From Ampullaceana balthica (Eukaryota > Mollusca > Gastropoda > Lymnaeidae): a stretch of 64,000 nucleotides of DNA. The notes under the pieces are model-generated. The model had not been told where the DNA came from and searched no databases. It saw only the letters and a program-made list of their open reading frames with translations. Numbering within the stretch: position 1 is the stretch's first letter; every line of letters starts with the position of its first letter. Positions 34,991-45,940 of this stretch are shown here, in pieces. Position numbers and translations under genes: made by a program. The stretch spans positions 577,001-641,000 of the forward strand of contig CALYLW010000345.1 in the NCBI GenBank assembly GCA_944989445.1. Direction: 5' to 3'.

Positions 34991-37550
34991 GGCCACTGCG
35001 TAGTGTATTTCATAGTTTAAAAAAGGGGCGGGGTAAACATCTTCGCCTCACTAAAGTAGAACTAACCACACTCTTACTCTTACGCCGAGCGAGCACTGAC
35101 ATTAATCATAAGACTATCCCTAACCCTAGCATTAGGTCATGCACAGCACACGATGAAGGCAATGACCTCTCTTTTGTCTATTGACCTCTGCTGACCTCTA
35201 AGGTTTTAAGTCTAAGTGGATTCTCAAGACAAGTTCCAGATGTTCATGATAAGAATTTCAGTCCTTCGAAATACAATAAAATCATATAACAAAGTAGATA
35301 TCTGCACTACCGAGAGAGATATTGCTTCCAGATTGTATGAGGTCGCAACGCAAGATTCTGTTACTTTAACTGGAAACATCCAGGGTCGTCCTAAGTTTAC
35401 GGACCAAATCTGAGAGGATCGAAGGTTTAAATCCTGCTGACCTGTGGTGTGACGGGTGACCCCAGTCGTGTGATCTGGTTTCGGAGTCAACACGATGTAC
35501 CTTCACAACGTCACGCATCAGTTGACTGGAAACGACGCCCGCTATTCCCGGACTCATCGTATCGCTCACCCAAATTCTGATCATAGTAGATAATTAAGAC
35601 TTTAAGTGCACGCAGTAATGACTTTTAGTAAATGATCGCTTTAGAAACATGTTATGTATAATATTGGATTACTCAACTCTTTAATTCCATGTCTTTTTGG
35701 TTTTTTTAACGTACTTTCCAAACTCTTTGATTATGGTTGGTAGATACCCCGCCTTCCATCCCCACCCAGACTTACCCTGCTCTCAGTAGCCGTGCTTATA
35801 CATTATCTTAGTTGCTAATTACCACTAGTTACCACTAGTCACCGCAAAAATGTGAATCATTACCCGTCTTCTCCGGGCGTCTAGTGATTCATTTAATTTT
35901 AAAGCTAATAACAGACTTAAAAAATAATCAATGACAGATATTTTCTTGATCGATGATATCCTGTCATTCCCGTCCATAAATGATATGTAATTGAAGGTAT
36001 CTGAGTTTTTTGTTCGGAAATGAATGTCTGTTTTCTGTGTTCAGTCAATGTCTGTTCTGTGTTAAATTAATGAGTCATTAAATGAGGATTGCGTGTGTAC
36101 TTGCTAACCGTATATATCATTATGTGTAACAGCTTTATAACAAAAAATGTTCTGATATTATTTTTTTGCCTGGTGGTAATCGAATACTTTATTTAAAAGT
36201 ACGGGGTTTTCGAACGCGAAGATATAAAACAGTGAGTTTCTTTGTATTTATGAAAGCAAGGACAGATAATTCGTAACATTTATTTTGTGTAAAACAGTCG
36301 TGCTTTAAATTACTGGTAGTGTTTGTAAGGTAATATGTCAACAAAGTCAAGTTAAAAATGTTCTGTTGTGACCCATAAACAGATGTAAAGATAATTAAGG
36401 CATCAGACGATGATTTATCTACTTACAAACATATTTTTCCGTTTAGAATAGTGTCTTGTTTGTTTAAATATGTGTTTATGTTGTTTAAAGAAATAAAGAG
36501 GCTGTTTATAGTATGTATGGGTTCTTTAGAGAGATGCATTCATTGTTTAAGGAAATGTATAGGCTGTTTAGAGAATTTTGTTTTCCAGTCACTTGGCACT
36601 GTATCTCAGTTCAAGTCAATGTTTTAAATTTAAGGACAAACGTAAAGATATTCAGTCGCAAACCCGATGGATAGTTGGTCAAATTGTAAATTATTATCAC
36701 CCAGAAGGCATGGCCGTACGCCGTTTCGTACGTTCGAACGAACCCCCTTTTGCGAATGTGTGCCCTTTTTTTTGTGTAAAAAATATATATCTTGACATTA
36801 TTGAGAGATTTAGGGATCCCACTACAGAATGTGAGGGGCCAGTGTAATGATGGGGTTCTGCATCTATGTCGGGCGCTGTCTCAGGAGTTCAATCGTATAT
36901 TCTGTGGGAGGCCCCTTTGGTGGTATACACATACTGCAGCTTTTATGCTTTAAACCTAGTGATCATCTTATAATTTTTTTTGTAAAAACGGTTGATCACA
37001 CACGAAAACAATACACTTACAGGCCGAGTGCTTAACACAAAATAATATATCAGGGCGGATATCAAGTGCCGGCTCACTAATGAATTTCCAGGATAAAGAG
37101 AGTTTCCCTTTCTGCGTCACTCGTTATGCGAATCTTCGCTCGTTAATGGAGCAACTTTTTCCATAAAATGTTGCTCGTTATGCGAAAATATCGTTATGAG
37201 AGGTGCTCATTTTGAGAGGTTTGTCTTCGCGACAAGTTTGCGAACTCCCCTTTAATAAGTCTGGGCACTGCCTTCTAGGATGCAATTCATTTATGCCACT
37301 AGCGAGTACGTACTGACTTTAAGCAGAAGGCATCCATTTTGTCAGTCCGGAGCCAACATTTAAAAACCTAACCCCATGATCTGCCGAAAATGTGTATTCA
37401 CAACTTAAAATTAAAACATAACTGTCATAAAGTAAAACATGTTTTCATGGGTTATCGCACATGTCTGAATGCTATCAATGACTGTACCTATGTCTTTCTT
37501 TATCTTCACTTATGTAATGAAACATGTTTCAATTTCGGGTGTACCAGTTT
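34991..37550. other. Non-coding, no gene seen
   Basis: Mixed AT-rich sequence. A box B-like GGTTTAAATCC occurs at about 35424 without a convincing box A. Open frames are at most 89 codons and have no recognised domain. Confidence 0.4.
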
Positions 37551-37805
37551 TCGGCTTCGGCTTCGGCTCCGGCATAGCCATAATCCGTCCATTTTTACAA
37601 ATCCGGCTCTGGCAGGATTTCACTTAATAAATCCGGCAAAATCCGGCTGGCCGGTAGAGCCATAATTTATATATATTCATTATGGCTCCGGTTCCGGCAA
37701 ATCCGGAATCTGTCCATTTTTACAAATTTGGCTCCGGCCGGATTTCACTTCATAAATCCTGTCAAATCCGGCTCTGGATGGATTTCATAAATTTTGAATC
37801 CGGTA
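37551..37805. repeat. CCGG-rich interspersed element with internal duplication
   Basis: A segment of about 115 bp (CATTTTTACAAATCCGGCTC, GGATTTCACTTAATAAATCC) occurs twice, either side of a palindromic centre AGCCATAATTTATATATATTC and its complement ATTATGGCT. Repeated AAATCCGGCTC motifs resemble the sub-terminal repeats of non-autonomous hAT elements, but no target duplication was found. Confidence 0.55.
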
Positions 37806-38145
37806 CTTCCCAACGTAAAATGTTGGCTGTTTAAAATTGCGCCTTCTGGGTGTCTAAGTTTGGACACCTTGGCTTAACACATGAACCTCAGATGTCGGGA
37901 TTGTTCACAGTTATTGTCCATTCTTTCATAAACTAAGCCTCCTGACTCTCGGAACTTCCTGTTACATGACCAAACGATGTCATAAACAACAACATTTATG
38001 TAAACAAACAAAAAAGAACACATTTTCATGAGTTCCTGTTAGAGATTTGTACCTCTCAAATTCAGCTTCATACAATCAAACGATAGCTAGTTATGCTATA
38101 TTAATACATTCATATTTTATTTATCCATGAAACATTTTCTTTCAG
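37806..38145. other. Non-coding, no gene seen
   Basis: AT-rich. It ends in a pyrimidine-rich tract and AG at 38144-38145 that bounds the next candidate exon. Confidence 0.4.
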
Positions 38146-38353
38146 TGAGAGTTACTACAAGAAGTTTGAAACAACCGGTGTTTGAAAAAAATAACGAGAT
38201 TTGGTTGGTGGTTAACGATAACCTGTACAGGAGGAACAATGTGTGAAACAAAGGAAGGAGTCCCCATTAAGACAATCGTAATGCTTCTGTGTATAGGAAT
38301 TCTCACAATCTGCCTCCTACACAATCAAGTCGGTTATCACATTCACTTCAAAG
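38146..38353 (+). CDS. Candidate first coding exon of a type II or signal-anchored membrane protein
   Basis: The stretch is bounded by an acceptor (ACATTTTCTTTCAG) and a donor (CAAAG|GTGAGG). From the ATG at 38239 it encodes MCETKEGVPIK, then a hydrophobic segment TIVMLLCIGILTICLL, then HNQVGYHIHFK, leaving one base for the next codon. A short basic cytoplasmic head followed by one membrane segment is the layout of Golgi type II enzymes (glycosyl- or sulfotransferases), but no catalytic exon is seen downstream. 38146-38238 would be 5' UTR. The class is inference. Confidence 0.4.
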
Positions 38354-38418
38354 GTGAGGCTGGGGCGTGGCATTAGACACAAGACCAAAGGGTGAACTTT
38401 TTGGGGGATTTCAATTTC

Positions 38419-38492
38419 CATTTGGTCATGAAATGTGTAGACGTTAAAATTAAAACATTAATGGTCACGTCTACACATTTAATGACCAAATG
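38419..38492. repeat. Hairpin-forming inverted repeat
   Basis: Arms of 26 nt (38419-38444 and 38467-38492) are complementary with one mismatch around a 22-nt loop. The arm contains TTTGGTCATGAAATGTGTAG. Part of the arm recurs at about 12654, so it is probably a piece of a dispersed repeat. Confidence 0.85.
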
Positions 38493-38654
38493 ACCACGAT
38501 CTAATCCTTTTTTAATTGAGGAGTTTAATTTGTTTTTAAAAAATGTTGTTTTAGAAATAAAAATACAAACCCAACCTTAAAAAGAAACAAAATAATTCCA
38601 AAGTTAAAAACAAAAGAAATATTTTGATTTCAGTAATTAAATAATTGCACAAAA

Positions 38655-38728
38655 ACAGTGAGGTAAATGCACTCAAACAGTGAGGTAAATGCACTCAAAC
38701 AGTGAGGTAAATGCACCAAAACAATGAG
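38655..38728. repeat. 22-bp short tandem repeat (3-4 copies)
   Basis: Unit of 22 bp containing CAGTGAGGTAAATGCACTCA, three full copies plus a diverged fourth. Each has GAG|GTAAAT, a donor-like sequence. Confidence 0.85.
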
Positions 38729-40384
38729 GAAGGTAACGTGAAACTCGAGGCGGGAACATAGGTTTACGCATCTTCTGAACGCAAGAGTTTTACATCAGTC
38801 GGGTAATGTCAGCTAGAGGAAAGGGGTACGCGGATCAATCGCGAATTTCATAGGAATTCATTTTATAAACTGTAAAACTAACTTATGGTTTACAGATAAC
38901 TTCACAATTGTAATTGGTATTCATTCTACAAAGACTAAAACTAACTTATGGTTTAAAGATAACTTCACAATTTTAATTGGTATTCATTCTACAAAGACTA
39001 AAACTAACTTACCTTCTTGTTGATAAACTACATAGTTTTGTATTGGTACTCGTTCAATAAACTCTAACAATCACGTGTGTCTGGTATGAGAAGATGGCTC
39101 GGTTGTGCATATTTTTAATAAATTTCCAGCTTATCCCAAAACACAAATCGTCGGGATGCTCTAAGGACCTAAGAAAAAACAACTGTTCACCATTCAAAGA
39201 TTGAAACTGACAACAAAATAAGTCCTTCTTACAGTGACACGAACTCTAAGTTACTTTGTATTGTGTTGTCCCATGTACACTTGGGTGAAGACAGTGACAA
39301 TAGAGAGTAGTCCCTGTGAAACGCTTGTAAGACTAGTGGACGATTCATGAGCAGAATACAGATAAGACTTTTTGTGACGGGATTTTTGTCTTTGACATTG
39401 GTGAATAAAGGTCGACATTTTCTCGTGTTTAGATAATCGGAGCGGAGATCACAGATTAAAGAAAAAAACACTGTGCATCTCAACAAAGTCGGCCAAGCTA
39501 ATTTTTTCTCTTTGATTAAAGTTAATCACAGATTCATTGATGATTCTTCCCAATCAAAGAATGACTTTGATTATTTCGCCTTTTTTTCGTGTGATCAAAT
39601 ATATTCGTTTTAACTAATTTTTGAAATTTTTGACTGTTTGTGACGTCAAGGAACGTTTCTTTTATGTCCTTTCCCTTCATCATCAGAATAAAATAATTAC
39701 AGTGAACATTTTAGCCTATTACTTGGCAACTAACAGTTAAGTGTAAACAATGTTTATTTTGAATTCTGAAAACTGTTATTTAATCAGAAGAGAACATATA
39801 GACAAGTGACAACAAACAACTCTAGGGCATAATTGCTTGGAAAAAGGAATTTAAAATTATTTTATAATTTTAAAAAGGATGACAAGATTTTTTTAATTCT
39901 TTGCAGTTTAATACTTTTAAAAATTTCTTCAGAAATTTTACTATTACCTGTGGTTGAATGGGAAAAACGCTATTAAAATCGGCTGAATTTATTTATGTTT
40001 ACTGTAATAACATTATTGGGTCTTAGGTAAATATAAAATAATTTCCTTTTAGACATTTTATCATCATTGACGTTAATAAACAAGCCCGTTGACTTGTGCG
40101 TAAAAGTCATCTACAAAGAATATCATTAAATCTAACATTTCAGTTCAAAGAAATATTTTCTCTCCACAGTTGTTATCACAATGAAAATTCAACTTTTGTT
40201 AATTGCCAAGTAAAGACTGTTGCACAAAAATTGTTCTTTTAGATGGTCTTACTCTCAAAGAGAATAAAACAATTTTGAAAATAAAACGATTGGATAATAT
40301 CGGGCGGATCAATTTCCCAGCATACATTGTTGTCCCGAGGTCTATAATAGTCTCCAGCAGTTAAAAATAAGAAGTCCTCTAGCG
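38729..40384. other. Non-coding, includes a 66-bp tandem repeat
   Basis: About 38870-39070 holds three imperfect copies of a 66-bp unit (CTAAAACTAACTTATGGTTT, AGATAACTTCACAATT, TTGGTATTCATTCTAC). The rest is AT-rich. CTCCAGCAG at about 40352-40360 could be a splice acceptor for a 5' UTR exon of the GPCR. No promoter is recognised. Confidence 0.45.
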
Positions 40385-41626
40385 ATGGACCCGGTGGTTA
40401 GTACAGCAGTTCTCAACACCTTCAACACCGTGGCCTACTTCTTTGTGAGACCCGCAATCATTCTCTTCGGCATCCTGAGCAGCGGCGTCAGCGTGAGGGT
40501 CTTCCACCTCATGGGACTCCGAGACAGCGTCGGGATCTCATTCTTTGCGCTCAGTCTCTTCGACCTGGGTTACCTCATGGTGTCCGCCGTTGGTGCCGGC
40601 TGTTTAATCCTGCAGCTCAGCTCTCCGGACTACGCCAAGACGCTGGCGTTTGACCCCACCGGCGTCAACTCTTATTCCTACTGGTGCTCCAACATCTTCT
40701 ACTACTCGTCCCTCATGACCACGGCGTACATTGCCGTGGTCAGGTGCTGCTGTGTGGCCATCCCATTCAGATTTAAAAACGTCTTCACCGCGAGGAGGAC
40801 CGTGGTGGCCTGTGTGGTCATCTTCCTGTCGGCCTGCTGCCTGCACGTTCCCTTGCTGGTTACTCAGTATGTGGTCAGCTCACGTGACCCGCAGACAAAC
40901 ATGACCAGATATGTCGTTGTCCCGGCTGCCAACAGAAACGATGTGATTGCTTTCAACGACATCGCCAACAGGAATGTCCTCTCTTGGCTCACCATGACCA
41001 TCATATTCGTGTCGTTCACTCTGCTGACCGCAAAGCTCAAGTCTGCTTCTAAATTTCGCCAGACGGTGATTGGTCAAATGAATGTTTCGGAGGGAAAAAA
41101 CTCTACCCCGAGAAGCCATATGTTTCCGACGGATGATGTTAGTGGGTATGTGAGAAGTCGAGACCACGACAGTTCACAAAACGTTTCAAGTGACCATGGT
41201 CAAGAGGTCATCAAAAATCGGGTGGCATTCAATGATTACAATAAACCCTCGCCGAGTTCACCAGTGCGTGAGCGCGAGATCGGCACGAGAAAGCTGAAAG
41301 CCGCCAGATATCAAAGAGATAGCACAAAAGACATTCAAATCATTAAGTCTGTTGCCCTCATATCCGCTCTCTTCCTGGTCCTCGCCTTGCCCTTTATGAT
41401 ATACTCCCTAGTCAGACGGCTGTTTCCCGCCTTTAACAGCGGTGAAATATACAGCAACCTCTACTCTCTGATAACATCCAGCAGCGCCATCTGTGCATAC
41501 GTCAACTCCTCAGTCAACATCTTCATCTTCTACAGCTGCAACAACAAGTTCAGGAACACGACGCGCCATCTGATAGGCCAGCTTGTTAGACATGGAAATT
41601 GTAGGCGGTGTTACAAAAGACATTGA
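40385..41626 (+). CDS. Rhodopsin-like GPCR, gastropod chemosensory-receptor type (413 aa, single exon)
   Basis: A complete intronless seven-transmembrane receptor. Approximate helices: TM1 15-37, TM2 49-77, TM3 101-127, TM4 137-160, TM5 196-217, TM6 316-343, TM7 358-383. Visible landmarks: GLRDSVGISFFALSLFDLGY, with Asp60 at the TM2 sodium-site position; Cys101 at the start of TM3; ALPF with Pro336 in TM6; NSSVNIFIFY (374-383) in place of NPxxY. The usual DRY is replaced by VRCCCVAIPFRF. Intracellular loop 3 is long (about 218-315), Ser/Arg/Asp-rich, with potential N-glycosylation motifs that would be cytoplasmic. The C-tail is short and cysteine-containing (RRCY). The family resembles Aplysia/Biomphalaria chemosensory GPCRs and FMRFamide-receptor-like orphans; the ligand is unknown. 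Codon use is clearly GC-richer than flanking DNA. The start is the first ATG of the frame. Confidence 0.93.
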   Translation: MDPVVSTAVLNTFNTVAYFFVRPAIILFGILSSGVSVRVFHLMGLRDSVGISFFALSLFDLGYLMVSAVGAGCLILQLSSPDYAKTLAFDPTGVNSYSYWCSNIFYYSSLMTTAYIAVVRCCCVAIPFRFKNVFTARRTVVACVVIFLSACCLHVPLLVTQYVVSSRDPQTNMTRYVVVPAANRNDVIAFNDIANRNVLSWLTMTIIFVSFTLLTAKLKSASKFRQTVIGQMNVSEGKNSTPRSHMFPTDDVSGYVRSRDHDSSQNVSSDHGQEVIKNRVAFNDYNKPSPSSPVREREIGTRKLKAARYQRDSTKDIQIIKSVALISALFLVLALPFMIYSLVRRLFPAFNSGEIYSNLYSLITSSSAICAYVNSSVNIFIFYSCNNKFRNTTRHLIGQLVRHGNCRRCYKRH

Positions 41627-41688
41627 GGTTCCAAACTGAATTTATTTTATAGATCACGACTTGGTAACAATTTATTTTTAATACAACC

Positions 41689-41721
41689 AATAAATTAAAA
41701 AATTATGTAAAAATCAATAAA
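41689..41721 (+). promoter_or_regulatory. Poly(A) signals downstream of the GPCR
   Basis: Two AATAAA hexamers (41689-41694 and 41716-41721) lie 63 and 90 bases after the stop codon at 41624-41626. This is consistent with a short 3' UTR ending before the opposite-strand receptor exon at 41930. Confidence 0.6.
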
Positions 41722-41929
41722 TGTATGTCATGTTTTAGTGGACGTGTTTGAAAGTTTGCAGCGGAAGCTGGGGGAAATTTCTACTTTCGTTTTTTGTGCT
41801 ACAGGAAGTAGCCCTGAAAAATAACTTACGTATTTGAGCAGCCCATAAATTCCAACAATTTGAGAGAATTCAGACACGAAAAGAAGGAAATAAAAGAAAT
41901 ATGAGAGTAATAATTGAAGAGTGACTCAC

Positions 41930-42142
41930 TTCCTCTCCAGTTTGTAGAGAATTCCGTCATCTTGGAGTTTCAGCAGCGCCATCGACAGCTTCTCGCCGTA
42001 CGCGGCATTCTTCTGATGGGCGAACCCGTAACCTTTGAGGTCAAAGGGCGTGCCGATCTCCATCAAGTCGCAGTCGCTGCTTATCCGATACCTGATGGTG
42101 GGAGAGTCCCAGATAAAAGCGTATTTACCTTTCCGGACACGG
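41930..42142 (-). CDS. Ionotropic glutamate receptor, exon encoding the end of ligand lobe S2
   Basis: Acceptor CTTTGATCCCCAG|C and donor GAGAGGAA|GTGAGT. It starts with the third base and ends after the second base of a codon. It encodes RVRKGKYAFIWDSP, then CDLMEIGTPFDLKGYGFA, then LSMALLKLQDDGILYKLER, the last part of lobe S2 leading to the W/K before M4. WDS places Asp where AMPA/kainate receptors have the glutamate-contacting Glu (E705 in GluA2). GluN and GluD receptors also have Asp at this position. The next exon (M4 and cytoplasmic tail) should begin with one base completing an AAN codon, then probably Trp. I did not find it in the window. Confidence 0.95.
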
Positions 42143-42254
42143 CTGGGGATCAAAGAGGAAGAAAAATACACTACAAATAATTGGAGAAAGTGGGTAAAAA
42201 AATCAAGCTTGTACTTTAGAAGGAATGCCACATACACATAGTCTCTACTTAAAC

Positions 42255-43686
42255 CAGTGGTGTCCATAGTCCGGACCGCGGGGCAAAACCGACCAGTGAT
42301 GCAATTTTAACTGGGGCGCGGCATCATCTGAAATATTTAATTGACTGACGTATTATTTCTGTAACGACATTATATTTTTGAGAATTACTTGACCTTCAGA
42401 GTCTTAAAGACAAAACACGGGGAAAATATTTATTTGCTACCGTTTTTTCTGCTGTTAACGACATTAAACTAACATGGTAAAATATCTAGCATTATTACTG
42501 ATAACGCCCCTGCCATGATTGGTGAGCCTATAGGACTAGCAATACTTGCCTATAACAAAGTCACCGAAGAGGGTGGTAAAGCTTTTAAACTTTACTGTAT
42601 CATTCACGAACAAGTTCTTTGTGCCAAATGTCTAAGATGTGATCATGTCATTATGCCTGTGATAAACGCTATAAACTCTATTCGAACTAAAGCTCTGTTT
42701 CACCGCCAGTTTTAGCAGTTTCCTCTTGAAATCCACGGAGAGTACGGAGAATTTGTGATGGCAATAATATAAGATGGCTCAGTCGGGGGACAGCACTTCA
42801 GCGCTTCTAAGCATTTAAAAAAGAAATTTGCAATTCATGGAAGTTAAGGAACAACCAATTCCAAAAATATCTGGTACTGCTTGGCTGGCCCAATTCGCAT
42901 ATTTAGTTGATATGACAAGACATATAAACTTTATTAAAATAAATCTTCAAGGGAACAATGCAGTGGTAAGTGAATTATATTCACATATATCAAGACCTTT
43001 GTGAACAAGCTGCACCTTTTTCAAAGACAACTGACTCAAATGCAATCTAATAAAACACATTTCCACTCACTACAGGAAATCATGACAAGTTTTCCAGAAA
43101 AAAGCTTCAATGAGAGAATGCAGACGTGTGTAGCAGATATCACATGATCCCTGGCTGATGAATTTCAAATACGCTTTTCAGGACTTTGCAACTGTTGAAA
43201 AGGAAATCATGCTCTTTTTTTCTACACTTTTCTCTGTTGACCCTGATAATGCTCCAGGCTATCTGCAGCTGGAAGTCATTTGCAAAGTGATGCTGAATGT
43301 CGCAGCAGAAAACAATGGTTTTCTCTCATTGGCTTTTTACCGTCAGCTGGATTATGACAGATTCCAAGAAATTCCATTTGCTAAGAAATGCTCAGCTTGT
43401 TTGACTCAACATGTGTGAGTAAACATTCTCAGATATGAACTTTATCAAGAATCATGTGATGACGAGAATATGTGACTATCACCTGCGTGATATCATACGT
43501 ATCAAACTAGTGGGATTGAGCCTGACCTTGCATATTTACCACTGATCTCAGTTTCACCCTTCACATTAAAATTTTGCAATAAAAAAACAAAGTATTTTAT
43601 TTTTTGTTTATTATTTTAATCCGGACCCCCGAATATCTTCACTTCAAGGACTTTGACCCCCATGCAAAAAAGTTTGGACGCCACTG
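42255..43686 (+). mobile_element. hAT (Charlie/GTF2IRD2-like) transposon relic in an iGluR intron
   Basis: The termini CAGTGGTGTCCATAGTCCGG and TTTGGACGCCACTG are inverted repeats. ACTTAAAC and AGTTAAAC flank the element, an 8-bp duplication with one mismatch. The plus strand encodes broken transposase: 42515-42715 gives MIGEPIGLAILAYNKVTEEG and LYCIIHEQVLCAKCLRCDHV, the dimer-domain-containing region found in GTF2IRD2-like proteins. 43158-43418 gives FATVEKEIMLFFSTLFSVDP and YRQLDYDRFQEIPFAKK. The C-terminal LCEQTFS-type segment survives only in fragments. Several stops and frameshifts make it inactive. Confidence 0.9.
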
Positions 43687-43989
43687 AGTTAAACCAATAA
43701 ACGAAATGACATTTATGTGTAATATTAGTTTAGCCTTTTTGTTTTCCGTTAATATTGTTTGTGTCGATGTATAGTTATTATGTAAATGATTTATAAAATG
43801 AGCATGTTTTTAAATGTTAACATTGTGTTATATTTATAAAAAGTATTATTTATTTCTATAAAGGGTGGCATTTATCTGTTTCTCTGTTAAATCTCACGTT
43901 GAAACAATAATATATGATGGTCATGTTCTTTATTATTGTTCTTATTTATAAGTGTCTATATTTTAGAATCTGTCGATTTTAGCACTTCT

Positions 43990-44862
43990 AATGGGCCTGG
44001 TAAAAACATAAGTAATACTAATGGTAATGGCACTGGTTATAGTAATGGGAGCACTGGTAGTAACACTGGTAATAGCACGTTCAGTAGCACTGGTAGTAGC
44101 ACTGGTAATAGCACTGGTAATAGTAATGGGAGCACTGGTAGTAGCACTGGTAATAGCACAGGAAGTAGCACTGGTAATAGCACTGGTAGTAGCACTGGTA
44201 ATAGCACTGGCAGTAGCACTGGTAATAGCACTGGTAAGAGCACTGGCAGTAGCACTGGTAATAGCACTGGTAGTAACACTGGTAATAGCACTGGTAGTAA
44301 CACTGGTAATAGCACTGGTAATAGCACTGGTAACACCACTGGTATTAGCACTGGTAATAGCACTAGTAATAGCACTGATAGTAGCACTGGAAGAAGCACT
44401 GGTAATAGCACTTGTAATAGCACTGGCAGTAGCACTGGTAATAGCACTGGTAGTAACACTGGTAATAGCACTGGTAGTAACACTGGTAATAGCACTGGTA
44501 ATAGCACTGGTAACAGCACTGGTATTAGCACTGGTAATAGCACTAGTAATAGCACTGGTAGTAGCACTGGGAGAAGCACTGGAAGAAGCACTGGTAATAG
44601 CACTCGTAATAGCACTGGTAATAGCACTGGCAGTAGAACTGGTAATAGCACTGGTAATAGCACTGGTAATAGCACTAATAATAGCACTGGTAGTAGCACT
44701 GGTAGTAGCACTGGTAATAGCAATGGTAGTAGCACTGGTAATAGCACAGGAAGTAGCACTGGTAATAGCACTGGTAGTAGCACTGGTAATAGCACTAATA
44801 ATAGCACTGGTAGTAGCACTGGTAATAGCACAGGAAGTAGCACTGGTAATAGCACTGCAGTC
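43990..44862. repeat. 12-bp minisatellite (about 72 copies)
   Basis: Unit GGTAATAGCACT with GGTAGTAGCACT alternating, plus AACACT, AATGGG and GGAAGAAGC variants. A block of about 185 bp (44265-44395) is repeated at 44450-44580, showing larger duplication. It yields long Ser/Thr/Gly/Asn frames on plus and Leu/Pro/Val frames on minus. Confidence 0.95.
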
Positions 44863-45054
44863 AGTGACACTAAGGACTAGCCGACGACTCACTACCATCC
44901 ACCACCTCGTGCAACACCAGCCCTTCCCTTTTTGGTTACTTCCAGGCTCAGACCCGGGATATCCACACAAATACAAGCCCGGGACAAGCGTCCTGACAAT
45001 AAATGTACTGATGATATTGTGTTGAAGACTAGTCAAAGGATAGACTTGTTTCAT

Positions 45055-45931
45055 GAGTTAATGTGGTATAGACGTGATAAATGAGTTGTTGTTGTTGTTG
45101 TGGTATAGACGTGATAAATGATTTGTTGTTGTGGTATAGGCGTGATAAATGAGTTGTTGTTGTTGTGGTATAGACGTGATAAATGAGTTGTTGTTGTTGT
45201 GGTATAGACGTGATAAATGAGTTGTTGTTGTTGTGGTATAGACGTGATAAATGAGTTGTTGTTGTGGTATAGACGTGATAAATGAGTTGTTGTTGTTGTG
45301 GTATAGACGTGATAAATGAGTTGTTGTTGTTGTGGTATAAATGTGATAAATGAGTTGTTGATGTTATTGTATATACGTGATAAATGAGTTGTTGTTGTTG
45401 TGGTATAGACGTGATAAATGAGTTGTTGTTGTTGTGGTATAGACGTGATAAATGAGTTGTTGTGGTATAAATGTGATAAATGAGTTGTTGCTGTTGTTGT
45501 GGTATAAATGTGATAAATGAGTTGTTGATGTTGTGGTACAGACTATAAAGGAATTGTTGTGGTATAGACGTGATAAATGAGTGGCTGATGTTGTTGTATA
45601 GACGTGATAAATGAGTTGTTGATGTTGTGGTATAAATGTGATAAATGAGTTGTTGTTGTTGTGGTATAGACGTGATAAATGAGTTGTTGTTGTTGTGGTA
45701 TAGACGTGATAAATGAGTTGTTGTGGTATAAATGTGATAAATGAGTTGTTGCTGTTGTTGTGGTATAAATGTGATAAATGAGTTGTTGATGTTGTGGTAC
45801 AGACTATAAAGGAATTGTTGTGGTATAGACGTGATAAATGAGTGGCTGATGTTGTTGTATAGACGTGATAAATGAGTTGTTGATGTTGTGGTATAAATGT
45901 GATAAATGAGTTGTTGTTGTTGTTGTTGTTG
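45055..45931. repeat. About 30-36 bp minisatellite with variable TTG tail
   Basis: The unit is GTGGTATAGACGTGATAAAT then GAGTTGTTG with 1-5 TTG triplets, with TATAAATG and GATGTTG variants. A block of about 240 bp (45435-45660) recurs at about 45680-45920, so a large segmental duplication is superimposed. Confidence 0.9.
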
Positions 45932-45940
45932 TTAACTTAC

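Larger units (their letters stand above)
42143..45940 (-). other. iGluR intron with hAT relic and two large arrays
   Basis: This 3.8-kb intron joins exons 45941-46086 and 41930-42142. It contains the hAT element 42255-43686, the 12-bp array 43990-44862 and the array 45055-45931, which stops a few bases from the upstream exon's splice donor. Confidence 0.85.

Noticed and set aside
34126..35184. 352-codon frame across the 42-bp array
   Set aside because: Open on both strands owing to the period of 42; the unique flanks show no domain.
35400..35560. Possible tRNA-derived SINE (GGTTTAAATCC box B-like)
   Set aside because: No box A at the required distance and no tail; one degenerate box is not enough.
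43936..44880. 314-codon Ser/Thr/Gly/Asn-rich frame with a hydrophobic start, resembling a secreted mucin-like protein
   Set aside because: The whole repeat part is a 12-bp array open in other frames on both strands. It lies inside an antisense iGluR intron, and the N-terminus is only 16 residues long without promoter or splice evidence.
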